A stretch of 64,000 nucleotides of DNA. It comes from Antedon mediterranea (lineage: Eukaryota; Echinodermata; Crinoidea; Comatulida; Antedonidae). Location of the stretch: positions 16,524,922-16,588,921 of the forward strand of contig NC_092678.1 in assembly GCF_964355755.1 (NCBI RefSeq), written 5' to 3'. Position numbers and translations under genes: made by a program. Position 1 is the stretch's first letter. The number at the start of each line of letters is the position of its first letter. This document shows, piece by piece, positions 44,151 through 57,583 of the stretch. The notes below the pieces were generated by a model, which was not told the DNA's origin, did not search any database, and saw only the letters and a list, made by a program, of their open reading frames with translations.

Positions 44151-47010
44151 ACATTCCTGCTAGGCGCTATCTTTCCTAACCTCAAATCTGTTATCAACGC
44201 TTACTGAAATCTTTCGATTCAGAAATCCTAAATCCGACCACCTTAGGTACAATTTCTGAAAAAATCAGACGAATTGATAAAACCGGGTGCTTATACTTAT
44301 CACCTATTCAAAAAGAGGTAAAACGTAAATTTCTTAACGGCATTATGTTACTTTAGTATCCTCAAAGGTTTAATTATAATTATTAAACAACAACGTTTGG
44401 TTCAATCTTGAAATAATTCTAAGAAGTTGCTCTATTTAGGCTATGTAAAATCTAACGAAATTATAAACTTGCTACCAAATAATTAGGCCTATTCTTAAAA
44501 AATAAATAAACATTGACAAAAAAATAAATTTCTTTAAATTAAATTTGATTTAAAAGTTAGCGAAATAAATGCTACAAAATATGATGCTTATTTTTCCTAA
44601 TAAAACATTTAATAATGAATAGAATATTACTAGAATTTGATCCCAAAGATACAAACACTTCATGTTGATTAGTAACAAGTGAAAATCGTTCGATGGTGTG
44701 CTTGCTGACATCAGACCAATACAGTGTTAATCTGCTAATGTCATAATCGACAGCGTAGGGTTCATTTAATCCTCTAACTAAAGTGAATATATATATAAAA
44801 AGAAAAACATCAATGCCGATCTCTAGGAAATTTTGAAAAGCATTAACTTCACAGTTATATTATCAGGTTTCTTGTAAGCATTGTTCAGTCCCACATCACA
44901 ATATTAAAACAAGAAAGCCACTCCGAGAGTGCATACCTCCGCCTACTGTAAAATTCTCCAACATAATATTTTTCCGGGGCGGGAATATATTTATGTGTTC
45001 TTAATGCTGTGGGCTAATTTCACTACAAGCATGTGTATGTAAACAGGTGAAATTTAAAAGAAATTTTTTTAAAACTACTCGTATAAAAAAACAAATTATG
45101 TTTTAAAATTACAAATCACAAATTATAACTCTTGCATCTTGTACAAAAATGAAAATTATACTAAAAAGTGGTCCAGAATTGGGACCGTGTTTTCAAAATT
45201 TAATGGAATGGTCCTTGACCACATATCTATCTGTATTTTCATTTTGGTAAATCGATCGATCGACTGCTCCTCTTTGGCGGGGGTAAAAAATAACTCACAC
45301 TAGGAAATCACCTCTCAATATTTCGTCTTCACGACGCGCCTTCCGCGGTTTGTGATGTGCCAGTAATTTTACTCGATATGCGTACATGTGGTAGATTGTA
45401 TAATGCTTCAGGAAAAAATATTTAATATCATATCTAGTTACTGATATATTTTATTAATTTACCGTCACCAGTGTGTAAACAAACAACAAGAATCACAAGG
45501 AAAATTATAATGTCAATGTTGTAAATAAATTGTGATTATTAAAAATGTTTAATAATGTTATAATACTCAATTCCGGAAACCATTGTTTAAAATAATAACA
45601 GTAACGAAGTAATTCATATTACATTCGTACAATACACAGTAACCTACTTTGAAGAGCATAAACATCAATGTTATTTAGACCAAACGTCTTTGTATTAACT
45701 TTTTAAAATTCTTAAAAACTATAGCAAAATAAGAGAATTAATGAAAAACGAGGTAATACGGAATACAAAGATTTAAAAATGTTATTGATGAAGTTTATCC
45801 AATTGTGACATTAAGAATAAAAAAAAATGTGATAAATAATTGTGATTTATGTGATGACATGAACGATAATAATGAATGTGAATAAAAGTGGTGTTTACGC
45901 CACAAAAGAAAACAAAAAAACATCAAGTTTCTTCCTAAATGTAGAAGCAGTCGGAGATACACTTTACATTTACAGCATTGGTAAATACTAAAATATATTA
46001 ATAACATACCTTTAATTAAGTGTAGAAGTACGGAAAGAAAAAAACAGACGAATTTCCAACAGGCCATTTTTTCACAGTATTTTAATAAACAATGTTCAAT
46101 TACGTCGTCAAAAACGATTATGCTGTATATCACACGGTCGCAATATTATAACTAACGCTATCTTGTTGCGATTTGTTTATTAATAACGCTATATTATTCA
46201 AATTAACTAATAATTAAGACCGACATGTTAGGTACTTTATATGCACACGATAAGCACAATATAAAAGTACTTTTAAGCTCATAATATACGCACCGATCTT
46301 TTAGAATATGACTCTCTTAAACAAAGACATAATCAATAACTTAAAAGTGGATGAATTTATTAGTATAGTCTCAGTATCTTTATCTTCGTGGACGGAAATA
46401 TTTTAAATAACAAGTCCTCTGTCGTTTCGCAAAGCATTAATTTTTATGGCGTTCACTCAACTCGGATGCATCTTAAACTTTTTTAGCCATGACAGTATTT
46501 ATAAAAATTAAAATATGTACGTGCATGTATGTGAGCATAATAGGAAAATAACAATGACTTATGAATTTATTTTAATTCATTTCTAGGTTAAAATAGCAAT
46601 AACGCTAGTTATAACATAATTAAGTACTTTATATGCACATAAACACAACAAAAAATGTACGTGCATTTAACGGGGGAATAATAGGACAATAACAATGAGT
46701 TGTGACATTTTACAAAATAGCAATAACGCTAGTATTAAAATAAATTTCATATTGGCGGACTAATTAAGTACGTTATATGCACATAAACACAACCAAATTG
46801 TATTTGTATTTGATAATACACACAAGTAAACTTTATAGTATTTCATTGTCTTCAACAAATACAGAATCAATAACTTTATAAACTTACATTATACTTTATA
46901 ACTTTAGAGCTCAGAGTTTTGATAATTAAGCGGGCCGCTTTAAAATCTGTTTAGAAAACAAAATACCCTATAATATGTAAGCAATAAAAATAATTAGCTA
47001 CGGTACGTTA
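44150..47010. pseudogene. Decayed third copy of the gene's 5' region
   Basis: Blocks match copy A: 44,150-44,780 with 12,520-13,150, 44,800-44,905 with 13,795-13,915, 45,300-45,350 with 13,935-13,985, 45,350-45,590 with 18,350-18,590, 45,595-46,150 with 21,056-21,380, 46,370-46,560 with 23,830-24,020 and 46,800-47,010 with 22,960-23,100. Identity is visibly lower than between A and B. The first propeller exon survives only in part (44,638-44,775: EPYAVDYDISRLTLYWSD readable on the minus strand), so the copy is a pseudogene. It lacks both DNA transposons present in A, giving their empty sites. Confidence 0.75.
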
Positions 47011-48640
47011 ACACAATTCAATACCAGACTGAATTAAGGAGTCACGTGACAATGCACAGTGGGTCAGAATCAATTCAAAGTATGTGTGTTCCAAAAGTCC
47101 AAAATGGTAAATGTGGCAAAAGGATTTATTATATCACTGTGCGCTACTATGCCCACTTTGATAATAAATAGGATTTATAGTTTAAGACTGTGCGCTATTA
47201 ATAGATCTAACAATTTTGATGATTGATTAAGATGATTCCTTATAATATAGCATACTAATTTAAACATCATTGCTTTTTTTTTGTCTTCTGTAGGATCGAC
47301 CAACTTTTATTTCTTCATCAATAAAATGTTCGTTTCCAATGCATTGCACATGAGTAGTGTAATGATACAATACAATATAGCTGATATTAAATAACTTTCA
47401 GTACATCTGATATCTCACTCCTACTATTGCATATATAATAGTAAGGAAAGAAGAAAAAAAATATTTTCCGTCCTCTATGTTATACACTCTTACACGTGTT
47501 TCAATCCTTAACAATGTACGTATAATTTAACAGGATTCTTTATTTCATAACTCTTTTTATCTCTTTCAGGCTATCAACAAATGGTTATATTTTACTTTAC
47601 CTAAATATCAATTTTATAAACGTTAATTGTATACCTTGTTTTAACAAGCAATTAAAAATTAAAAATTGTTACGGTCCATGATATCTGACCACATTCTGTT
47701 TGCCTTTTCTTTATTTATTAAAAACTCACAATGATTATACCTTCTAACTCAGCAGTAAACATTAACCATGGACATTTTTTAACAAGTCCAAGTCTATGTC
47801 TGACTTTACTTTTATAAATAAAGAAAGTTAAAATGGAAAATATTTCATTAATTTTGACATCATATTTTCCAACTTTTAACTTTGTTTTTCCCACCTAGAT
47901 TCCAGTCTATAAAACAATTTTTGAAGTTGGTTTTTCCATATATTTTGTGCTTTTGGTTGTACGCACATCATTGCTTATCAAAGAAAATATACTTCTATGG
48001 TTAAAGGAGGTGGAAAATAATCAAGGTATGTTCAATATCTTGAGATGCTTTGATTGAGTGAATTAAGTGCAAATGGTGTTTATCAATTAAATAGAACCGT
48101 TCCCTATTTCCCTTTTTATGTCTATACGTTTTTAGGTTCGATTGGATAGGTATTCCTTTCACCTTATACAGACGGGTATAATTTTATTCTAAATTATACA
48201 TACTAGATGGTACGCTCGCTTTGCTCGCGTACCATCTAGGTCGTGCCCACAGAAGGTTCTCGAATACACAGTAATTTCAGCGTAACAAAACTGGCGATTT
48301 CAAATGTACGTACCGCAGGACTATAATACATTGTTGTTTACAGAAACGAATAAATAGACACGATGATTTCTGTATTCAACTAAAATTAGCACCCTGGGAA
48401 TTACTTCCGAAGAAGAAACTTACCACAAAATGAGTCCAAATTTTTGAATTTGTGTTTTGTATGTAACATTAGGGTTGAGGGATGGGAAAGCGGATAGGTA
48501 CAAAGAGAAACAATTTTTAAATATATTCTTTATCCACTCAGTAACGAAATATTTTGTTCATGTTTTATAGGCCTATAAATAATATACCTCTAAATACAGT
48601 AAAACATTTGTCATTATAAAGTTTATTTGTATATCTAACA
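47010..48640. other. Gene-poor region with faint mobile-element coding
   Basis: No intact gene. The minus strand near 47,865-47,950 reads AQNIWKNQLQKLFYRLESRW, which looks like transposon-type coding but is isolated. A perfect 13-bp-arm hairpin (CTAGATGGTACGC) lies at 48,203-48,239. Confidence 0.4.
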
Positions 48641-49477
48641 GTAAAGCCTACAAATTACCTAAAGTTGAATGATGGAAAGACAGAGTTTATTATCGTCGGG
48701 TCTAAATGTAACATCTCCAAAATCAACATCACACATATCAGAATCGGAAACTCTAACATCGCTCCCTCATCGGTGGTCCGGAATCTGGGAATCATGCTGG
48801 ATAGTAATCTCACTATGGAAGCACAAATAACAACTGTATCCAAAGCAGCATGCATATCGATTAGGAACCTTGGTCGTATTCGCGGTAATCTTAACAAGAA
48901 AACAGCTGAATTGATTGTACACTCATTTGTCACTTCTAAAATTGACATTGGTAATGCCTTGTTGTTTGGCATACCAAAATCTCAAATACAACGTTTGCAG
49001 CGCTTGCAAAATATGGCAGCTAGAATTGTAACTTATACAAAATCAAACGCTCACATAACTCCTGTCCTGATGGATTTGCATTGGTTGCCTGTTCAACAAC
49101 GTATTAAGTACAAACTTGCGTTGTTTGTATTCAAGATCCTAAATGACAGTGCTCCTGCTTATTTATCTGACCTTGTGGATCGTTACGAATCATCCCGCAG
49201 AGGCCTACGATCATTGTCACAAAACCTTCTTCAAGAGCGTAGAGCGAAAAATCAGTGGGGTCAGAGATCTTTTTACGTTGCGGCCGCAAGTGTATGGAAC
49301 AGCTTACCAGCAACAGTTAAATGCTCAACTAGTCTAAACAGTTTCAAGACCAACCTAAAGACGTCGCTATTCGCTGATGTTCTCGCACGTTGTTAATGCA
49401 CAAAGCGCCATGAGCGCCACATGGGTGGAGGATACCGGCGCTATATAAGTTTTCATTTATTATTATTATTATTATCC
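48640..49477 (+). mobile_element. CR1/L2-group LINE, 3' third
   Basis: An open frame (48,665-49,396, 243 codons) encodes the reverse-transcriptase thumb and C-terminal region: LNDGKTEFIIVGSK, NLGIMLDSNLTM, LQNMAARIVT, LHWLPVQQRIKYKLALFVFK and SVWNSLPATVK. The palm with YADD is missing, so it is 5'-truncated. The 3' end has GCGCTATATAAG followed by (ATT)n, as in the 866-1,305 element. The intact frame suggests recent insertion. Confidence 0.88.
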
Positions 49478-50478
49478 ACAATCTCAGTAATAAAGTTTAC
49501 TTGTATATTTTTATATTACATCTAACAGTACAAACATTCACAATAAGAAATGCTAGATTCAAATGAGGACAAAAAATAGTTAATAGGTATTTACAGTATT
49601 TTCAAAGTATTGCAAGTTTATTCTCAAAGGGCTAATAAATTTACCTACTTGTGTTAAACCAAACTCTGGCAGACTGAGAGATTGGGATGTTCCATTCATC
49701 GCAAATCAATACATTTGTATAATCATATATTAAATCTATCAAAATAGTATTTTTTAAAGAAAATCGGCCTGTCCTCAACATTATAATGCTGTACTCTAGC
49801 TGTTCAACCGGTTTTCAGCTATTAAAAACAATTATCGTAGGAGGAGATAGGAAAATGCGAAGCCTCTTCGCATTTTTGTGGCGGGTATTTTCCAAGATGG
49901 ACATCCATTAGACAGTGTATACCACGATCGGAAAACACCCCTATTTGGGGCAAATCGTTGAACCTAAATTCGTTTTAATCGTCAATAACTAATTATCTAA
50001 CTTAATTTAATTAGTAAACAGGGTTACATCAGGTGGTTAAAATCAGTACCGAAAGTACGAACCAACTTTATATACCATCGAGTAAATATTCTAGAAGTAA
50101 GGCGCGATTTACCAAATTTTGCCCTTACGTAAATTTATATATAGAAACGGTATATTTATAATAATAATAATAATGATAATAATGCCAGTTACAAACGTTT
50201 GAACCTTTGATTTCGACAAACGAAAAGGCAAATCTACTGAACTGTCAACTAATATTTTTATTTATGATAATATAAAACAAACGACGATTAAGTGAGGAAA
50301 CACATGTTATGATTCAATATTTCGTCTTCAGGAATGCATGACATGAAAAAGAAAAAACAACTGTTATTTCTCACAAAAATAAAAAAAACACTTTTTACTC
50401 TATAACATTTGACAGAAAGAAAGAAAAATTAGCACATTTCGAATTTGTCTTCGAAGAAAATAACTGAGTATCTATAAT
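49478..50478. other. AT-rich spacer upstream of histone remnants
   Basis: No gene. A short hairpin (AAATGCGAA..TTCGCATTT) sits at 49,853-49,876 and a (TAA)n run at 50,158-50,182. Confidence 0.4.
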
Positions 50479-51265
50479 ATGTCAAGACGTGGTAAAGGAA
50501 GAAAAGGACGTGGGAAAAAGAGGCGCTAAGCGTCATCGTAAGGTGTTGCGTTATAACATCCAAGGTATCACAAAACCGGCTATTCGTCGTCTTGCTCCTC
50601 CGTGGTGGTGTCAAGATTTGATTTGATTTGATTTATTTCGGCATCAGTACATAAAATATCACAGACATACAATTAAAATTGGCAAATATAAAAATACCAA
50701 AATAAAACAAGGATGCCAAGGATAACTCATAAAAGTCCTCTACGGACTTGTTTCCAATGAGTTCCTTTGAAAGAACAGCAAAAAAGACAAACAATGCAAC
50801 ATATAAAAATTACAAAAAACAGCAAAAAAGGACAATCGAAAAAAGAAGAAGCGCTTATTAAATAGTTTCTAGAGCTAGTGAACGTTCCTGTAGATACTTT
50901 TTAACTTTACTTTTAAAACAACAAACAGTTTGTGATTCCTTAATGTTAATTGGTAAATTATTCCATTCTGTGCCATTGGCTTGATAGTTGGGATTCTAAA
51001 ATTAAAATTGCATCCCCTAGTATTGTAATTATGACTGTCTGAAATTCTAATAAAACGATTGCATAAATAAGGTGGACAACAATGAACAAGAGAATCTCTG
51101 GTCATCTACGAAGAAACTCGTGTTGTACTCGAGGTATTCCTTGAGAATGTCATTCGTGATGCTGTAACTTACACTGAGCATGCCAAGAGAAATACCGTCA
51201 CCACCATGGATGTCGTCTACGCCTTGAAGAGACAAGGCCGCACCCTGTACGATTTCGGTGGATAA
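50479..51265 (+). pseudogene. Histone H4 pseudogene split by a LINE
   Basis: 5' half (50,479-50,616): [14 protein letters not shown], then a frameshift, then [20 protein letters not shown] and IRRLA. 3' half (51,087-51,265): the ISG segment with a 2-nt deletion, then [45 protein letters not shown] and stop. H4 is normally about 103 residues and almost invariant. Here several Gly residues of the tail are Arg (MSGRGKGGKG in ordinary H4), RRGG is lost in one frame, and two frameshifts plus the insertion destroy it. The 3' UTR lacks the stem-loop (see 51,291-51,313). Confidence 0.9.
50612..51091 (-). mobile_element. 5'-truncated LINE inserted in the H4 pseudogene
   Basis: About 470 bp flanked by the duplication CAAGA (50,612-50,616 and 51,087-51,091). 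On the minus strand it reads IRISDSHNYNTRGCNFNFRI, the usual C-terminal end of a CR1-like reverse transcriptase, followed by a 3' tail ending in (AAATC)n. It interrupts H4 between the codons for V-K and R-I-S-G. Confidence 0.8.
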
Positions 51266-51290
51266 GCAGTTATACAGTGTAATCAATTTA

Positions 51291-51313
51291 AAACCAAACG
51301 GTACAAAAGAGAT
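51291..51313 (+). other. H4 3' UTR with histone stem-loop deleted
   Basis: AAACCAAACGG is joined directly to TACAAAAGAGATTTG. The H2B relic has the same flanking words with the 16-nt stem-loop between them, so the loop was removed here by a deletion of about 25 nt, leaving the purine-rich downstream element. Confidence 0.7.
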
Positions 51314-52784
<1,471 letters not shown>

Positions 52785-52814
52785 ACATCATTTTGCTGTA
52801 ATATCAAACCAAAC

Positions 52815-52830
52815 GGCTCTTTTCAGAGCC
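52815..52830 (+). terminator. Histone mRNA 3' stem-loop
   Basis: GGCTCTTTTCAGAGCC followed by ACCA is the canonical replication-dependent histone 3' stem-loop, 31 nt after the H2B stop. It binds SLBP in animals. Confidence 0.95.
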
Positions 52831-52841
52831 ACCACTTGTCC

Positions 52842-52850
52842 CAAAAGAGA
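52842..52850 (+). promoter_or_regulatory. Histone downstream element
   Basis: CAAAAGAGA, 11 nt after the stem-loop, fits the purine-rich element that pairs with U7 snRNA. The same word persists at the H4 pseudogene. Confidence 0.8.
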
Positions 52851-53134
52851 TTTTTTTAGCTTGTGATTCATTTATTTGTGGTTTAGTTAGCTGCAATAAC
52901 ATAATTAACTTAAATTAGCAAAAGACAAAGTCGAAAGAAACTGGCCGGTGATACACTGAAAACCCCTTTTTAAATTTTTTTTCCTATTATTAATAAACTA
53001 TAGAAGGCATGAATATTCATGAGACATGCACGTGGTCATGACATCATACTTGATACATACAAGACACGTTTCGCTTGATAATACCAGAGGGACAAGAAGG
53101 TCTTGTATGACCCACTAACGTAATAATCAACCAC
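52851..53134. other. Spacer after H2B relic
   Basis: Nothing recognised until the inverted repeat at 53,135. Confidence 0.4.
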
Positions 53135-53398
53135 TAAGGCTGGTTTCCTGTCGACGTAAGAGTCAGTTTTTCTAACGTCAGTTACGATTGTTACGTCGAT
53201 TTTACGTAAGAAACCAACATTTGACAGGAAACCGCTTACGACAATATTTTGGTGAAATCGACGTAAACGCAAGAAAAATAGACGATCGACAGGAAACCGG
53301 GGTATCGAATCTCCGTCTGATACGTCGATTTATCGCGAATTTACAGGAAACCGGGATTTTATTGCTTGCGATCACTTGCGTTGCGTTATTAACGATTC

Positions 53399-53434
53399 TT
53401 ACGTAAAGTTGACTTGGAGTCAACTTTACGTAAG
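53399..53434. repeat. Palindrome in the 2.6 kb element
   Basis: TTACGTAAAGTTGACT and its complement flank a 4-nt centre. It is a subterminal hairpin. Confidence 0.75.
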
Positions 53435-55019
53435 CGTAAGAGTCGTAAGCGCAAGATATACAATGGAAAAGGATAGGCCTATTTTTAATAGATACGAAAA
53501 TACGAATTTCATTAATAAAAGCAGCTTTTTTACAACACCTCTTTACCAAAAAAGGATAAAAATTAGCCCTATATTAAAAACGTACAATTATATTCAAGTT
53601 CTTTCTATTCACACTTTTCTTTACTTTATTGACATATTCTCCTTCCGGTAATTAAGTTCATTAACTATTCTTTTATTAGGAGAAATGATTCGATGTTTTT
53701 AAACAATTTAAACCGGCACTATTTGCTCCATCTGAGTTTTTCTAATCAATGTTTTTGTTGTTTGTGTTGTTATAAGAAGCATGCTATTATATTCTGATGC
53801 AGTAGATGTAATATTAAATACAGAAGGTAAGATATTTAATAACAATTAATAATAATGATAATAATAGTAATAACAATAAAGTTATTAAATAATATTGCCA
53901 TTCAATATCCCTCCACAATTAATAATAAGAAGCATACAGTAAATACTTGTTAAATAAATTTATTTACAAATACATTCTGCACAAATACTATTTTATGGAT
54001 TAGGCCATTTATATAAATTCTCAAAAATAATAAATGCATACACCATGGCATACAGAATATATAATACCGACAATCAAACCTTTAACTAAATACTATAATT
54101 ACTTACTTATTAACTAAATACATTTTTAAAAAGCAAACACAAACACTTTTACTGATTACCGTAAGTGATATACAGTAACTTTCTTTGCACTTACTGTGTC
54201 ACACAATATATATGATACAGGAAATTAAACCTTTAAATAAATCTAAAAAGTTGAGTACTAAAACTATAAACATATTTTTAACTCTGAAACTGTGGTACAC
54301 TGTACTGTAATTTCTCTCTTTCAGATGGGGCTGAATTAAGACACAAGTTGATTCAATCTTTCTGGTGTCATTCTTGTATATCTATTTAACAAAGCAAAAC
54401 AATTTGTAAATTCAACACATACACTTTCAATGTTGATACATTATCAATGTTAATATCAATGTTTTGTTTAATTTTCAGTGGTACTAGAAGCAGACTTTCT
54501 GTTCACATGTAAAAATGTTAATAATAAATAAGTGTGATCTTTCCTATGTACTGGGCAGTATTTACTTTGGAATCATTATAGGCCTCATTTTGTGTTTAAA
54601 ATTTGCTCTGTAAAAATATTTAACATTTTAAGACTAGTGTGTTGAAGCTTTTCAATAATTATTTTAAATCAAAGAAAAATAATTAAACATATTTAAAGTG
54701 TTTTTCACTTGTTTTTCTTAAGTTAATGACTACAAATTTTAATTTTATAGCATTTTCCTGTTAAGCAGCTGAACTCTGTTATTAGTTATAATTATGTGTA
54801 CAGTATGATAACATTTTTAGTTACAAACATTTAGTTTTTAAACACATTCCTACCAAAGGGCATGTAAAAGAAGAGTTTCACTGTAGATCATTTTTGTTGC
54901 AGTTTAGAAGTTGGAATTATTGTGTAGAGTGTGTAGATCCAATACATTAAAATGTTAAAATGTTTTTTTTTTAATTTGGCCTATCATATAAAATAAAGTA
55001 ACACTAAAAAAAAGAGAGA

Positions 55020-55450
55020 TTTAGGCCTAATTCCAAAGCTAGCCTAGGCCTACAGATGGGGTGACCACAGATGGTGGTCCACTTAATTGGGATAGGCCTA
55101 GTACTTGTTTGTAGGGCCTAGCCCAGTAGGCTAGTATAGGAGGCCTACTACTACTAAGTACTAGGGGCCTAGGCTATATAGTAGGTAGGCCTAAAAAAGG
55201 CTTTTTGTAGTAGGCTAGCCTAGGCCTAGTATTACTAAGTAGGCCTAGGCCAGGCCTACAAGAAGGCTACGGTCTAGGCCTAGGACATTTTTAGTACAGG
55301 CCTCTTGCCTATATTACAGTAAAATAGTAGTGGTTATGATGTAGGACTGGGCCTGGGCCTAGGCATGTTCCGTTTTATGTAGCTAGGCCTATGTACAGTA
55401 TATGCCACACAGCATGTATGCCTTTCTAAGCCTAGGCTGCCTACCTGAAA
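55020..55450. repeat. AGGCCTA-rich island in the 2.6 kb element
   Basis: More than fifteen AGGCCTA or TAGGCCT words in about 430 bp (for example CTAGGCCTAGTATTACTAAG), near the right end of the element. Confidence 0.8.
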
Positions 55451-55725
55451 AACAATTGCCTGACATGGGCAACCATCGATCGAGCAAACACAAAAGCGTA
55501 AGAAAAAATTTCAACTTTACGTAACGATCATAAGACGACCGTAAGCGCTTGAAGTTAAAAAAGTCAACTTTACGTAAGGGTCGTTATCGGCTCGTGAGCC
55601 TGCGGTTCAAAACGATCAAAACGACGTTCACTTTTGTTCAACTTAACGGAAGAGACGTAACAAACGCAACAATCGTAACAAACGTTAGCATTTCCAAATC
55701 TTACGTCGACAGGAAACCAGGCTTA

Positions 55726-56185
55726 ATGTAACATTAACCACTAACGTAACAAAAATCAACCACCAACGTAACAAAATTTAACCACTAACTTAACAAAAGT
55801 AGAAAATGTTAAGGATGTTTGTCTCTTTGACTAATTAAAAAAAAAATCGGAAAAGTCATTTTGAAGTATCATAATAGTTACTAACTTTCACCAAAAAATT
55901 TGACGAAAAAAAAATCTGTTAACTGTTCAAAAAATAACTTTGATTTCCAGTCAAAGTTTTCGATAACAACATATCTCATAATGCAACGCGCTTGTTTGGC
56001 TAATATAATCTGTATGCATCATAAAACTCCCTCGCGATCTGTGTGAAAACCCCTAATTATCATCATGCATAATGCATATTCGTGGTTTGAAATCTTTGTT
56101 TACTTTCGTAGTAACCATATATTAACCAAAATAATGGTACATCTTCCAAAAAATTGCAAAGAAGTTGATTTCAACGGATTTATGT
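55726..56185. other. Flank with degenerate AACCACTAACGTAAC repeats
   Basis: A short tandem repeat (AACCACTAACGTAACAAAAA) runs at 55,735-55,800; its sequence also flanks the transposon's left side (53,112-53,134). No gene beyond it. Confidence 0.5.
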
Positions 56186-56760
56186 AGGTACTGTGGGTAT
56201 ACAGATATACAAAAAAAAAAGTAAGGAAGGATAGTGGGTGGGAAAAATATTTGGGGGGGGGGGGTGTTAAAGGTCATTGACCTCTAAAATGCTAAAAATG
56301 GTATCTTCGCAACAAAATATGGTATATGGTTGAGCTTGGTGTCGAAATGCACACAATTATGCCAGGAATTAAATAAAAATTAATTTGAACCCTTGACCTT
56401 CAAAAATCAGGTCAAAGGTCAATATACCCATTTTTTGGTTTAATACATACTTATAATGTAATATCAAGTCAATATTACATTATTTACATTTACATGTAAA
56501 CTGATTTGTGTAGGTATGGGTATACAGATATACTAAAAAAAGTAAGGAAGAATAGGAGGTGGGGAAATTCTTTTTTTTTTCGTGTTAAAGGTCATTGAAC
56601 TTCGCAACGAAGTATGACATAAGGTTGATCTTGATGTCAAAATGTACAGAACTATACTAGAAATGAACCACATATAAATATACACTATGACTATATGTTC
56701 ATCGTTAAAAATTTAGGTCAAAGGTTAATATACCCATTTTTGTGTTTTACACATACATTA
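56186..56760. repeat. Tandem duplication, unit about 325 bp
   Basis: Both units carry GGGTATACAGATATAC, AGTAAGGAAG, GTGTTAAAGGTCATTGA and AGGTCAAAGGT(C/T)AATAT in order (first unit from 56,186, second from 56,511). A (G)11 run is at 56,256-56,266. Confidence 0.75.
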
Positions 56761-56991
56761 GGACAGTCCATCCTGTCCAGTATTGCATTATATTATAATT
56801 AAAAAAACACTAACTAAATTATTTATGACTTTAGGTCTAAGAGAAAACAAGTTGGAACATGGTTTTGTTTTTGGATTAAGGGTCATTTAACAGATTGTGT
56901 TAAATGATTGATAACTGTATATAATACATACAATTTGCGTAAATAATACATAAACTTATTGGTAATCGGTTTCCTCTTCATCACTAGGTTC

Positions 56992-57370
56992 GCTTGAACC
57001 ATTCAAGCAGTGCCCACAGCACACCCCATATGCTGAAACACATGACAATCCTGCCTCAATGCAGCTGCATTTCAGTCATTGACACTGCATATCGCCTTCT
57101 TTGCAGCAAATTCTTGTTAGAGGAGCATCTGGTGTGATACTACATGTAATCATTTCCGGCCTTAGATTTCCTTTACTATCAAGATCCCATCCTCTTCCAA
57201 CAGGCTCAAGAATGGATGTGTTCAGATGTTTCAAGACCACAACTTGTAGATGAACCCGAAAAGAGTTCTGTGTAGCTTCATTCTCTGTTGGTGGTAGATC
57301 CTTTGCTGCTTGTTTTTGAAACTTTTCATAATGAGCCTTTTCAAGAAGTGTATTTGCACTTCTATCTTTT
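56992..57370 (-). pseudogene. Cys-rich C-terminus of an unnamed mobile ORF family
   Basis: Minus strand reads LLEKAHYEKFQKQAAKDLPP, TENEATQNSFRVHLQVVVLK, EPVGRGWDL, CCKEGDMQCQ, one in-frame TGA, then CSCIEAGLSCVSAYGVCCGH and a stop. The L-P-P-T...H-x-x-x-x-x-x-V plus C-x-C-x-x-x-G-L-x-C-x-x-x(3)-C-C-x-x-C pattern recalls the C-terminus of large uncharacterised predicted proteins common in invertebrate genomes. The assignment is from memory. The stop codon makes it a pseudogene. Confidence 0.5.
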
Positions 57371-57583
57371 CATTCAATCTTTTATTTCGGAAACTCTGGT
57401 GCATAGAAAGTAAATTACATATAAATGAAATAAATAAAATAAACAAAATTACTACTACTCATCTCAGGATGGCATTCCATCTGGAGAGCATCTTCGACTT
57501 AACTAAGACGTTGCTTATAATCGTTGAGATTAAAATATTTGTGCTTGCATTAAGTCTACACATCAGGCCATATATTGATATTC

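Larger units (their letters stand above)
53135..55725. mobile_element. 2.6 kb non-autonomous DNA transposon with 27-bp inverted ends
   Basis: Left end TAAGGCTGGTTTCCTGTCGA (to 53,161) and right end (complement of TAAGCCTGGTTTCCTGTCGA, 55,699-55,725) differ at one base over 27. The GGTTTCC core is shared with the Harbinger-like ends at 13,988. Motifs GACAGGAAACCG recur inside the left end (about 53,224, 53,290, 53,344), and AGTCAACTTTACGTAA occurs near both ends (53,417 and 55,563). No transposase ORF is seen; the interior is AT-rich with an AGGCCTA island. Confidence 0.8.

Noticed and set aside
53202-53651. Overlapping ORFs of 70-115 codons at the left end of the 2.6 kb element
   Set aside because: Low-complexity, repeat-driven frames in a subterminal repeat region with no transposase motif.
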